Source: Desulfobulbus alkaliphilus
GTDB taxonomy: Bacteria > Desulfobacterota > Desulfobulbia > Desulfobulbales > Desulfobulbaceae
Length of the DNA stretch: 64,000 nt
Assembly: GCF_016918545.1 (NCBI RefSeq)
Contig: NZ_JAFFQC010000023.1
Coordinates: 1 to 64,000, forward strand
Reading direction: 5' to 3'
Positions 44,105-52,800 of this stretch are shown here, piece after piece. Each line of letters begins with the position of its first letter. Position 1 is the first letter of the stretch. The translations under genes and the position numbers were made by a program. The notes beneath the pieces were generated by a model. The model saw only the letters and a list, made by a program, of their open reading frames with translations. It had not been told where the DNA came from and did no database searches.

Positions 44105-45600
44105 TCAATCACCTCCCAGTAGCCGCCCTTGGCTCCACCGATACGGCGAAGCAAACCTTTCGCCTTGAGCTGCTGGAGATGGCGTTGCACGGTCTTCCGT
44201 GTTTGCCCGACACCCGCAGCCAGCTCCTCATAGGTCATTTGCGGATGCGCTTTCAACAGGGCCACAAGCTGACCCTGAAGAGGCTTTAATACGGTGTTAT
44301 CAGGGACAGTTGTCACGACATCCGCATTTTTCAGGGACAGATTTGCGTTTTCAGGGACTGTTTCAGGGACAGTTGCCGAGCGAATGGTGGTTTTGAAGTA
44401 ATCGTCGGTTGCTTCAAATGCAGGGGCGGCTCCAGTGGACTTCTCAATCAACGGCACTACCTTGGTGCGTATCCCCATCCCCCTGGCATCTACATAGCCG
44501 TAGTCGCGCAGCACTTCGACTACGATGGTATTTCGGGCTGAACGTTGTCCCGCCAGCACTTTTTCGATGGTCATGGAATTGGGCAGGGCGCCGGGACTGG
44601 TAATTTCCAGCCGATCCTGGTAACCGGCAATTTCCACGTCAACAAAGCGAGTCCAATCGCGATGGGCCAAGGCATTGATCAGCAGTTCCCGTAGTGCCTC
44701 AAAGGGATAAAGCCACTTCTTTTCCCGACGGAAATTTTGGTCAATGTGGTCGGATTCGCGTGTGACAAAAGGCTCGATCAGCTCCAAAGCCTTTTCGATC
44801 AACCCCGCATCAATCAGGCTCTTGCCCGCTTTTCCAACCTGAAAACGACCCACCAGCGGAGCATCCAAGACTTTGTCCATCTGTGCCTGGTATATCTTGT
44901 CCGGCGCGCCGAAGAACATGATACGTAGGCCTGATTGGCGGAGAAACTGCCGGGGCTTGATGCCAAACAAAAGCAGTCCGGCAATGGTACAAACAGGTTC
45001 ATTAGTCACTGCGTCAACCATCAACCCGAGGGCTTTCAGGCGAGTAATCCAGGCAGCACGGGATTCAGGGACTTCCGGATCATTGAGAATATCCCGCAGA
45101 TAATTCTCCAACCGTGCCAGATCGAGCGATTCAAAGCTGGTGCGATGCACCGGCATAATCTCCGAATGCACCATGCCGCTGGCCGATCCCAGTATCAAAA
45201 GCTGTTCACGCGTCGCGGGACGCGAAACCGAGCCTATGCGAACATAGGCGGTCTCCCGGTCGTTGGTCCGGACCACATAAGGCTTGGAAATTTCCTGCCC
45301 GATGGTGACCACGGCAACGACCTTGCCGTCATCCATGGTTATTTCCTCGTAATACGGCAGAATGATCGGATGCACATAGCGGGCGAACACTGTATCCGCA
45401 ACCCATTCACTGAGATTGTCGCGGGTGATCCCAACTATCGATTTATCATCGGCGACCCCCAGCAGGATACGTCCGCCTTTCAGGTTGGCCAGGGCCACCA
45501 CTTCCTTGGCGAGTTGTTCAGGGCGAACATCGTCCAGCTTGAATTCCACACCGGAATTTTCACCGTTAGTGATCAGCTCTAGAAGTTCTCTTTTGTTCAT
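44101..45600 (-). CDS. Schlafen AlbA_2 / GHKL-ATPase / winged-helix protein inside the BREX operon
   Basis: A 499-residue protein. Residues 1-130 are an AlbA_2 (Schlafen-type) domain (GVEFKLDDVRPEQLAKEVVALANLKGGRILLGV). The middle is a GHKL-like ATPase part of the kind following AlbA_2 (FEALRELLINALAHRDW, then GMGIRTKVV). The C-terminus is a winged helix (HPQMTYEELAAGVGQTRKTVQRHLQQLKAKGLLRRIG). The linker near residues 405-440 is built from four copies of a repeat. It overlaps pglX and pglZ by four bases at each end (ATGA both times), so it is a true operon member. It may be an accessory effector or regulator of BREX. Confidence 0.85.
   Translation of the reverse strand: MNKRELLELITNGENSGVEFKLDDVRPEQLAKEVVALANLKGGRILLGVADDKSIVGITRDNLSEWVADTVFARYVHPIILPYYEEITMDDGKVVAVVTIGQEISKPYVVRTNDRETAYVRIGSVSRPATREQLLILGSASGMVHSEIMPVHRTSFESLDLARLENYLRDILNDPEVPESRAAWITRLKALGLMVDAVTNEPVCTIAGLLLFGIKPRQFLRQSGLRIMFFGAPDKIYQAQMDKVLDAPLVGRFQVGKAGKSLIDAGLIEKALELIEPFVTRESDHIDQNFRREKKWLYPFEALRELLINALAHRDWTRFVDVEIAGYQDRLEITSPGALPNSMTIEKVLAGQRSARNTIVVEVLRDYGYVDARGMGIRTKVVPLIEKSTGAAPAFEATDDYFKTTIRSATVPETVPENANLSLKNADVVTTVPDNTVLKPLQGQLVALLKAHPQMTYEELAAGVGQTRKTVQRHLQQLKAKGLLRRIGGAKGGYWEVIE
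44296..44374 (-). repeat. Array of CTGTCCCTGA repeats within the AlbA_2 gene
   Basis: Four copies of a 9-10-base unit, read on the plus strand as TCAGGGACAG or TCAGGGACTG, at about 44300, 44331, 44351 and 44363. All stay in frame and encode a TVPE/SLK/TVPD-rich linker. A single copy occurs at 57001-57010. Confidence 0.65.
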
Positions 45601-48600
45601 GCCTGGCCTCGCGCTTTTTTCTTTTCATCAAGGCTCAAGTGGTGGTCGTTGATGCGGTCGCCATTGAAAAGATGATACCACGGGGCGGATTTGACATCCT
45701 TGCCCCGGTCCTTGTTCCAGTGGATGTTGGGTTTGTCGCGTAAGCACCCCGCGCCTTTTTTGCCGACATCGGGCACGCTGAGGAAGGGGCGGATGTTGAG
45801 GCGCACGCCGTCGTTGAGGTCCGGGTCCCAGCCGATGGGCTGTTGTTCCAGCGGTTTCCAGCGCACGAAGATGTCGTAGGGCGCTTCGCCTTCGAGGATC
45901 AGCTCCAGCTTCTTCTTGAGGGCCTCGGCGGCGGCCAGGCGCTCCTGGGCTCCATCGACGCCGCTGGCGATGTCCTGCTTCTGGCGGCTGATCCAGTCGC
46001 CCAGGTAGGTGTAGATGAGGGTCTCCAGCAGCTTGGCATCGAGCTTGTGGTAGTTGACCAGGGCAGCGAAGCCGTCGCGCAGGCCATCCCAGATGTGCCA
46101 GATGAAGGGGCGGTGCTGGAACAGCTTGCAGTGCTGAGTGAAGAACTTCTCCCGCAGCCAGGTCTCCAGGCTTTTTCCGCCATGATCCGCAGCGGCAAGG
46201 ATCTGGTTTGTCCAGGCGGAAAAAGAGATATCAGGGTTCAGTGTGCAGTGGTCAGTGTTTTTACTGCCATCTGATAACTGATAACTGACCACTTGCTTGT
46301 GAGCGGCAGCGAGCAAGCCAAGCAGGCGGTCGGACGCCGAAGCCTCTCCCCGTACCGGCGGGATGCAGACGATACCGTCATCATCGGCGAAGCTCGCCAG
46401 GGCTTCACAGCGCTTGACCCATTCGCGCTGTTCGTCGGCCAGTTCCATATTCGGGTCCAGCTCGGCGGGCCAGCGGTAGCCGAGCAGGCGGGCGACAGCG
46501 ACATGCAGCACGCTGTCATCGGTGCGCAGCAGTCCGTGCGCCGTCCATTTTTGCTCCTCATTCCAGATGACCGAACCGCAGGGGTGGCCGTGGAAGATCC
46601 ATTGGGTGGGATCGTCGGTGTAGGGCCTGGGCAGGCCGTTGGGGTATTTTTCTTCGGCAACCTTGGTCCAGTGGACGAGGTCGAAGGGGACTTTTGCTAA
46701 TGTATGGTTGGTCACCTTGAGCGCTTGATCAATATCTCGCACCAACACTGGATATTCAGGCGAAGAGCAAAACGCCCAAATTGCGGGAAGCTGCTCTATA
46801 GTTTTCGGTATGATAGCTGCGATATTGCAGTCAAATTTTTGCCCATAGAACAAAGAGGATTCAAGATTTCGCATACGATTAATCGCAATACCTTTCTTAC
46901 CCCATGCACGAAAACCCCTTGTCGGTCTGCTATTCTGTTCACGGGCTTTTTTTACCATATCACCGGCACCCGATTCCCAGAGCAAGGCTCCTGTATAACC
47001 AGCGTACTCCTTGGTAAACTCAGAAGTCGTCCTGAATGGAACTATATAATCACTGGTCAATACGCTTTCCCACCAAAACATCTGAAATCGAGCTAAATCG
47101 CCGGTTCCTATTCCCTCGTAGGAATCCACGTAGTTAATCAACAATTGGACATTGTCATCACCTTCTTGAAAGCCAACCCTTGCATCCGGATTATCCAACT
47201 GCTTCGCCTGCTCAACGCTCTTGATTTCTCCTGTCAGCAACTGTGCTGCTTTTTCGGCGGCGGTGCGGGGCTCGGAGACATCCAGTCCACGAATTTTATT
47301 GTCCACGAAAGGCACGAAAGACTCGAAAAGGTCTAATTCATTGTTCGTGCTTTTCGTGTTTTTCGTGGACCCAAACAGCCCGCCCGCTTCTTTTGTTGAA
47401 TTGCCACGGCTAAGGGTGATCAAGATGGCTTTCACCACCTCGCCACTAATGGTTTCAAAGGCTCCCGGACCCAGGCGGGCGATCAGATGCCAAGTGTCAT
47501 TCTTCAGCAGCTTCTCGCGAAATTTCTTGTAGCTGGTCAGGAAGAGCCAGTTCTGCGGCAACACGATGCTGGAGGTGCCACCTTTCGCGCAGAGTTCCAG
47601 GCAGCGGTCGAGGAATACGGTCGCCAGATCGTTCTTCGCGGCCGGATAGTGCTTTTCGCAGAAATCGCGCAGCCGCTCATTCTGCTTTCCTCGGGCCAGA
47701 TACGGCACATTGGTCATCACCCATTGATAGCGCCCGGCAAGCAGAGTTGCGGCCTTGGCCAGTCCCTGGGCGACAACAGCGACTTCTCTTTTTTCGTCCA
47801 CAAATGACTCGAAATTTTCTTTTTCATTTTCGTTCGTGCTTTTCGTGTTTTTCGTGGACTCTGCTTGTAACGCCTGCTCCAACGCGCTGGAGAGTTCATC
47901 CCACTGCACCAGTTTGGCGGCATCGGCCTTGGCGGGATTGAGCAGGCTGCCCAGCACCGGCGCATCCTTGAAGGTATCGTGCATCCAGCCCAGGGCGATG
48001 GTGAGGTTCTTTTTACCCCCACCCAATCGAGAGCCGAGCTGTTTCCATTCCTCTTTTGCCACACTCACGGACAAGCCAGAGCAGGCGATATTCAATTCCG
48101 GCAAGGGACGATAACCGCCCGCATCCGGGTATTTCCAAGCAGTCAGCGCCAGGGCAAAGGCGGCCAGTTCCACGCAGCGCTGGTCCAGTTCCAGGCCGTG
48201 GATATTTTCCCGCAGTACCGCATCCGCCGCTTCCCTGGCCGAAAGACCGTCGCGCTCCATGCGCATCGGCACCAGCATCAGGAAGGCAGCCACCAGGAAG
48301 TGGCCGGAGCCGCAGCAGGGATCCAGCGTTTTGAGTTCACTCAGGCTATCGGGCCAACCATCGAACCAACCGGCGGCTGGCATCCAGTGTTCTCCGTCGA
48401 ACACGCTGGAGTTATCAGTTATTAGTGTGCAGTGATCAGTTTTGACAAACCGAAGATAGGAAAACGGCACGCCAGGCAAACTGAAAAACTCCCGGAGCTC
48501 TGCTTCCGATTCAGCATGCTTCAGCTTCTCAATCGCTCTTTTACTGAAATCTGATAACTGACCACTTACCACTCGCTTGGTTTGTTGGGCAACAAACCAA

Positions 48601-49370
48601 GCGCCAAGGGAGTTGTCGAGCAGGAAGCTGACCATGTAAGGCTCGGTAAACAGCTGGGTGACGGCGGGCAGCTCCCGTGCGCCGATCTTGACCTCGGAGG
48701 CGTTGACCTCGTCCTTCTTCTTGGCCTGCCAGAATTGATAGACCCAGCCAAGGCTGTCGGAGGCGGTGAAGACCGGAAGCTCAAGGTCAGCCACCAGGCG
48801 CTCCAGTTTCTGCTGGTGCTCCGGCGGTAAGCTCAGTTGGAAAACCGGCGAATCGGGCCGGAAAATCTGCGGCAGCATGCGTGACGCCAGCTTCGCCGCC
48901 ATCTCCCATTCGTTTTTCAACCCCTCATCCGCCGCCAGATCGCTGCACTCCTCCAGCGTCACCGCTACGGCATTTTCGTCCACGAAAGGCACGAAACTCG
49001 CGAAATCTTTTTCTTTATTTTTTGTGTTTTTCGTGTTTTTCGTGGACACTTCTTCTATATACATCAGCAGATTGTTCTCGGCCAGAAAGCGAGCAAACAG
49101 CATGCGGTGCCAGTGCTCGTAGGCGACCTCTTCGATCAGGCGATCCATGGTCTGGATCTTGCCGCCGTTCAGGGAATCACCCAGTTGACGGCCGTGAACG
49201 CGCAGCTTGCGGCGCAGCTCCCGGTCCGGTTCGCTCAGATGCGCAAAGGGCGCGGCCTCACCCACACCGAGTTGTTCCAGCGCGGCGCGGGCGGCTGCCT
49301 CGGCTGCCTCGCGGGCTTCTTTGATTGTTTTTTCGAGTTTGTTGCGCAGCGTCTTGTCCAGTGGTTGCAT
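45597..49370 (-). CDS. pglX: BREX type 1 adenine-specific DNA methyltransferase PglX
   Basis: A 1,257-residue N6-adenine methyltransferase that marks host DNA in BREX. The SAM-binding motif I is LDPCCGSGHFLVAAF (about 350). The catalytic motif is TNVPYLARGKQNERL (554-557, NxPY with Val in place of the usual Pro). A large C-terminal specificity region follows. The frame is expanded by three CCACGAAA elements (STKNTKNTKNKEKD near 115; STKNTKSTNENEKEN near 510; STKNTKSTNNELD near 675) and by CAGT-type repeats (VVSGQLSDFSK near 270, KTDHCTLITDNSS near 310, VVSYQLSDGSKNTDHCTL near 1035). The start overlaps the four-helix gene stop (TAATG). Confidence 0.93.
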   Translation of the reverse strand: MQPLDKTLRNKLEKTIKEAREAAEAAARAALEQLGVGEAAPFAHLSEPDRELRRKLRVHGRQLGDSLNGGKIQTMDRLIEEVAYEHWHRMLFARFLAENNLLMYIEEVSTKNTKNTKNKEKDFASFVPFVDENAVAVTLEECSDLAADEGLKNEWEMAAKLASRMLPQIFRPDSPVFQLSLPPEHQQKLERLVADLELPVFTASDSLGWVYQFWQAKKKDEVNASEVKIGARELPAVTQLFTEPYMVSFLLDNSLGAWFVAQQTKRVVSGQLSDFSKRAIEKLKHAESEAELREFFSLPGVPFSYLRFVKTDHCTLITDNSSVFDGEHWMPAAGWFDGWPDSLSELKTLDPCCGSGHFLVAAFLMLVPMRMERDGLSAREAADAVLRENIHGLELDQRCVELAAFALALTAWKYPDAGGYRPLPELNIACSGLSVSVAKEEWKQLGSRLGGGKKNLTIALGWMHDTFKDAPVLGSLLNPAKADAAKLVQWDELSSALEQALQAESTKNTKSTNENEKENFESFVDEKREVAVVAQGLAKAATLLAGRYQWVMTNVPYLARGKQNERLRDFCEKHYPAAKNDLATVFLDRCLELCAKGGTSSIVLPQNWLFLTSYKKFREKLLKNDTWHLIARLGPGAFETISGEVVKAILITLSRGNSTKEAGGLFGSTKNTKSTNNELDLFESFVPFVDNKIRGLDVSEPRTAAEKAAQLLTGEIKSVEQAKQLDNPDARVGFQEGDDNVQLLINYVDSYEGIGTGDLARFQMFWWESVLTSDYIVPFRTTSEFTKEYAGYTGALLWESGAGDMVKKAREQNSRPTRGFRAWGKKGIAINRMRNLESSLFYGQKFDCNIAAIIPKTIEQLPAIWAFCSSPEYPVLVRDIDQALKVTNHTLAKVPFDLVHWTKVAEEKYPNGLPRPYTDDPTQWIFHGHPCGSVIWNEEQKWTAHGLLRTDDSVLHVAVARLLGYRWPAELDPNMELADEQREWVKRCEALASFADDDGIVCIPPVRGEASASDRLLGLLAAAHKQVVSYQLSDGSKNTDHCTLNPDISFSAWTNQILAAADHGGKSLETWLREKFFTQHCKLFQHRPFIWHIWDGLRDGFAALVNYHKLDAKLLETLIYTYLGDWISRQKQDIASGVDGAQERLAAAEALKKKLELILEGEAPYDIFVRWKPLEQQPIGWDPDLNDGVRLNIRPFLSVPDVGKKGAGCLRDKPNIHWNKDRGKDVKSAPWYHLFNGDRINDHHLSLDEKKKARGQA
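46238..46294 (-). repeat. CAGT-family (IVP-type) repeat in pglX
   Basis: Plus strand CAGTGTGCAGTGGTCAGTG, a short spacer, then CTGATAACTGATAACTGACC. GTGGTCAGT and ACTGACCAC form a 9-bp perfect inverted repeat. In frame; encodes VVSYQLSDGSKNTDHCTL. Confidence 0.65.
47301..47370 (-). repeat. CCACGAAA-family palindromic element in pglX
   Basis: A 70-bp element bounded by GTCCACGAAAGGCACGAA and TTTTCGTGTTTTTCGTGGAC, in frame, encoding STKNTKSTNNELDLFESFVP. Confidence 0.85.
47796..47859 (-). repeat. CCACGAAA-family palindromic element in pglX
   Basis: A 64-bp element from GTCCACAAATGACTCGAA to TTTTCGTGTTTTTCGTGGAC, in frame, encoding STKNTKSTNENEKENFESFV. Confidence 0.82.
48411..48575 (-). repeat. 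Pair of CAGT-family repeat segments in pglX
   Basis: Two facing segments, about 48411-48438 (GTTATCAG...CAGTGATCAG) and 48550-48575 (CTGATAACTGACCACTTACC), flank roughly 110 bases that look like native pglX (ESEAELREFFSLPGVPF). Their arms are inverted copies of each other (GTTATCAG/CTGATAAC). All in frame. Confidence 0.55.
48978..49047 (-). repeat. CCACGAAA-family palindromic element in pglX
   Basis: A 70-bp element bounded by GTCCACGAAAGGCACGAA and TTTTCGTGTTTTTCGTGGAC, in frame near the N-terminus, encoding STKNTKNTKNKEKDFASFVP. Confidence 0.85.
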
Positions 49371-49771
49371 TAGTTTTCCGTCTCCCGCGAGGAGTGTTCA
49401 GAGTTCACTGTGCAGTTTTCAGTGGCCATTCGAGCCTTAATGGATTTCATCAGGCCCACGATCATTGAAGAAATCTCTTTCGATTCCTGTATCCATGCTT
49501 GGGCCTTCTGCTTTTCAACATAGCCGATTTCCTGGCCGATGTAGACTTGAGTTCGGAGCTCGCCACAGGAACCTTTGGCAAACCGAAGGAACTGCAAAAA
49601 CTCTTTCTGTGAATCCCGCTCCATGCCTTCCGCAATATTGCTCGGCACAGACAGCCCGGAACGGCAAAGCTGATCTTTGAATCCGTAATCCTTCAAATCA
49701 GCCAATGCCTTGTAGATTTCCGCACTCAGTCGTGCAGATCGCTTCCAGACTTCGAGATCCTCGAACTTCAT
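49370..49771 (-). CDS. Four-helix-bundle protein (23S rRNA intervening-sequence, IVP/S23 type)
   Basis: A 133-residue, all-helical protein. It has the family start FEDLEVWKRSARLSAEIYKAL, then LCRSGLSVPSNIAEGMERDSQKEFLQFLRFAKGSCGELRTQ. Relatives are encoded inside stem-loop intervening sequences of 23S rRNA in Leptospira and Coxiella and also free in genomes; their biochemical role is unknown. Here it sits between brxC and pglX. Its last 19 residues (MATENCTVNSEHSSRETEN) come from a CAGT-type repeat, and its stop overlaps the pglX start (TAATG). Upstream, the same type of repeat contains the brxC stop codon. Confidence 0.88.
   Translation of the reverse strand: MKFEDLEVWKRSARLSAEIYKALADLKDYGFKDQLCRSGLSVPSNIAEGMERDSQKEFLQFLRFAKGSCGELRTQVYIGQEIGYVEKQKAQAWIQESKEISSMIVGLMKSIKARMATENCTVNSEHSSRETEN
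49390..49425 (-). repeat. CAGT-family repeat at the 3' end of the four-helix gene
   Basis: Plus strand GTGTTCAGAGTTCACTGTGC followed by AGTTTTCAGTGG. It overlaps the final codons of the gene and partly mirrors the segment at 49771-49806. Confidence 0.6.
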
Positions 49772-49806
49772 TCTGAACTCTTTCCTCTGTTATCTGATCA
49801 CTACAG
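49771..49806 (-). repeat. CAGT-family repeat at the 5' end of the four-helix gene
   Basis: Minus strand TGTAGTGATCAGATAACAGA, a short spacer and GAGTTCAGA. The TAA in GATAACAG (49790-49792) is the brxC stop codon, and the leader of the four-helix gene lies in the same repeat. Confidence 0.6.
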
Positions 49807-52800
49807 GCCCTGCCTGTAAGGCAGCCTTGAGTTGTTGTTGCACCTCAATGACCCAGGTATCTATCTCCTCGTCGGTTTTCAGCGTGCGGCGCGGTACCTG
49901 AATGAACTGAGCCTGGGGTTCACACAGTTCAGCGGCACCGCTGGCGACGTTGTCGAAGCGGGCGGGCATGGCCGCCACACGGTCGGCAAACATCGACAGG
50001 GTGCAGTTGTCCAGGGTGGTCAGTACGTCTCGGGTCGACTGTACCGCAACCGCGGGCCGGGCGGACTCGTGCAGAAATTGGGCAGAGATGAGCTGGTAGC
50101 GCTGTTCCGGTTCCAGTTGCTGCCAGTTGGTGTCATCCGCCAGGCGCGCCATGCCCTTCGCATGACGGGTAGCATATTCGCTATCGAGCTTGTTGAGTTC
50201 ATCGCGCAGCAGTTGGGTCAGGTTGGCGATCAGCGGCCCGACCTGGTCGGGCTCTTCGAGTAGTTGTCGCTGCTGCTCGATGGTCTTCACCTGGGCGTAG
50301 ATAATCTCAATATCGGGAACCACAGATTCACACAGATGGACACTGATTGTGTTTTCTGTCTGTGGTTCTTCCTTTATGGCATGATCAAGCAACCGATTCA
50401 GGGTGAGCCAATTTGGCCAGCGTTTGACGATGCGCTCGGCGAGATCGGTCCAGCTGTCGATGCTGCCGCCCAGTTCATCCCGCCGGTTGTAGAGAGCAAG
50501 CAGTTGCTCATTGCCCGCTGTAAGGCGGATTTCGTCGAGGAACGTGGTGTCCGGCCGGGCCGGCTTCGGCGCCTCGCCGCCAGCCTGGTCGGCAAGTTCC
50601 ACCATTTTCTCCAGGAGCTGCGGTATATGGACCAACTCCTCACCCTGTTTGGCCGAGAGGCCGACCTTCTGCAACAGCTTGCGGATCAGGATGCGTTGGG
50701 CGGTGGTGACGGTGGCGGATTCCACCTTGAACATCACCTTGCCGATGGTTTTGCGCTCCAGCTCCTTGGGGTCGAGGGTTTGGCCGCGCTCACCCTGCGC
50801 CCTGATCAGCCCGGCCACCAACAGCACCTGGAGACCACCGTCCACGGCGTCACGCGACCATCCGCAGGGTGAAGACTCGAACTGGGTGCGGATATCCGTG
50901 CCTTTTTTGCCACCGGCGATAAAGCCGAGAATGGCTTTGCACACCGGATTTTTTGCTGGTTCGGCCTCAAAGCCGACGGCCTTGAGCGCATCGGGAGCGC
51001 CTTTCTGGGCTTTTTCATAAACCTTGGACCAGCCCACATGGTCGGCGATATGGAACTGTGGGTAGAGCCGTTGCTGCGCGTTGCCGGAGGCTTCCAGTAC
51101 CATCTCCTGGAGATCGTTGCCGAGGATTTCATTGCCGCCGCCCTGAAAGACGCGGGCTCCGGAGAAGGTTTCGATGAGCAGTTCGCCAATCTTGCCCTCG
51201 GCGGCCTGCTTGGTGGTCTCCATGGCCGCCCGGGCTTCGGTGCCTTCCGGGGTATTGGGCACTCCGCGCTTATCCAGTGTGGCGCTGGCGGCCTTGTAAT
51301 TGATGAGGTGGTGGCGGAGGTCATCGGCGGAACGCTTGGGAATGAACACAAAAACAGTCGGGGACTGATTGCCCGCTTGCCTTGAATCGGCCCGCACCGA
51401 GTTTTCGTCAATGCTCCAGCCGTCGCGAACCCAGAGGTAAATGCGCTGCTCGGCATCGGCGGGAAGCTGGGCGTCAAATACCGGATAGATGTCGCGGGTG
51501 ACCTTCGAGCTCCCCTGGGCGAGGGAGAGCTTGCGCACCATCTCGCCGAATTTCTTACGGATGCGGTCGTCGCGTTCGGCCTCGATACGGTGCGCCTCGT
51601 TGGACAAGGCGGAGCGCTGGCTTAAGAATTCGTCACTCCAGGCCGCGCTTTCCTCGGTTTGAATGCGATATTCATCACCAACCTTCATCAGCAGTTCGCA
51701 TTTGTCGAGCAATCCAGGCAACTTGCCGCGCAGGGCACCAGAACCACGGGAAAGATTCTCAACCAGCAAATCGGCCAGGGTGTCGATAGTGGCGCGGATG
51801 CCAATTTCGTTATTGCTGCTGGCGAGCTTATTGATGAGAAACACCAGGCCGCAGGCACGCCCCATGAGTCGTTCGTCATCCGTCCCTTTGCTCCAGCTCA
51901 TGGTCTTTTCGTGGACCTTGCGGGGCAGGATACGCGACTGCAACAGCTTGTCGGCGGAATCAAAATAGAGATAGTCAGCCGGCACAACATTCCCCAGCGA
52001 TTCGCCCAGATTGGTCTGAATAACCTTGTGAATCATACTGAGCTGGTTGCGGAGCTGACTGTCGGTTCCGGTCTGATCCAGCACCCGGAGGGTGTTCTCC
52101 CAAAAACGGCGCCGTACCGGAAGAATCGGATAGTCCTGGGGAAAAAAAGCAATGTCGTCCTGCTGATGGCCGATGGTTGTGCCCGCCAGATGCCGGGAGA
52201 TCTCGCCCAGATTGGTTTGCATGATTTGCTCGATGGGCGCCCTGGCTTCCGGTTTTTTGGCCAGAATGACCTGACGAATGACCGCATCGACATCGGCATC
52301 GGAGAGTTCCACACGGATGGTGAAGCGTCCCTCGAGCTTCTTCAGGTTGCTGGTGCCGGTCACGGCGGTCTGACCGGTGCCGATGAAGAGGAATTTGCCG
52401 CCAATGTTTTTGCTGCAGGCTTCCACCGCCTCCTGGACATCAATGGAGCGTTGGCTGTCTTCGCCGATATACTGTTGCACTTCGTCGAGCACGACAAGCG
52501 TCAAGGGGAATTTGCCATCCTTCGTCAGGGCCTGCCGAATCGCCTTGAGCATGTCATCGCTGGAGACGTCCTGGACGTAAGGATAGAGATTGTTCAGGGT
52601 CTCGACGCAGGAGAGGGGTGATGAAAAGAGCTTGGGCTTGGCCTGAACCAGGGCGTCGTGAAGGCCCTCAGCCACGTAGAAGTTGTCCAGTTCCTCAATC
52701 CAGTCGAAGCCACTCTGCTCAACATGGGCGCGAACCTGGGTCTCGATGCCTTCGTGCTTGAGCCACATGACGAAGCGGGCAACAGGGTATTGCTCGGGCA

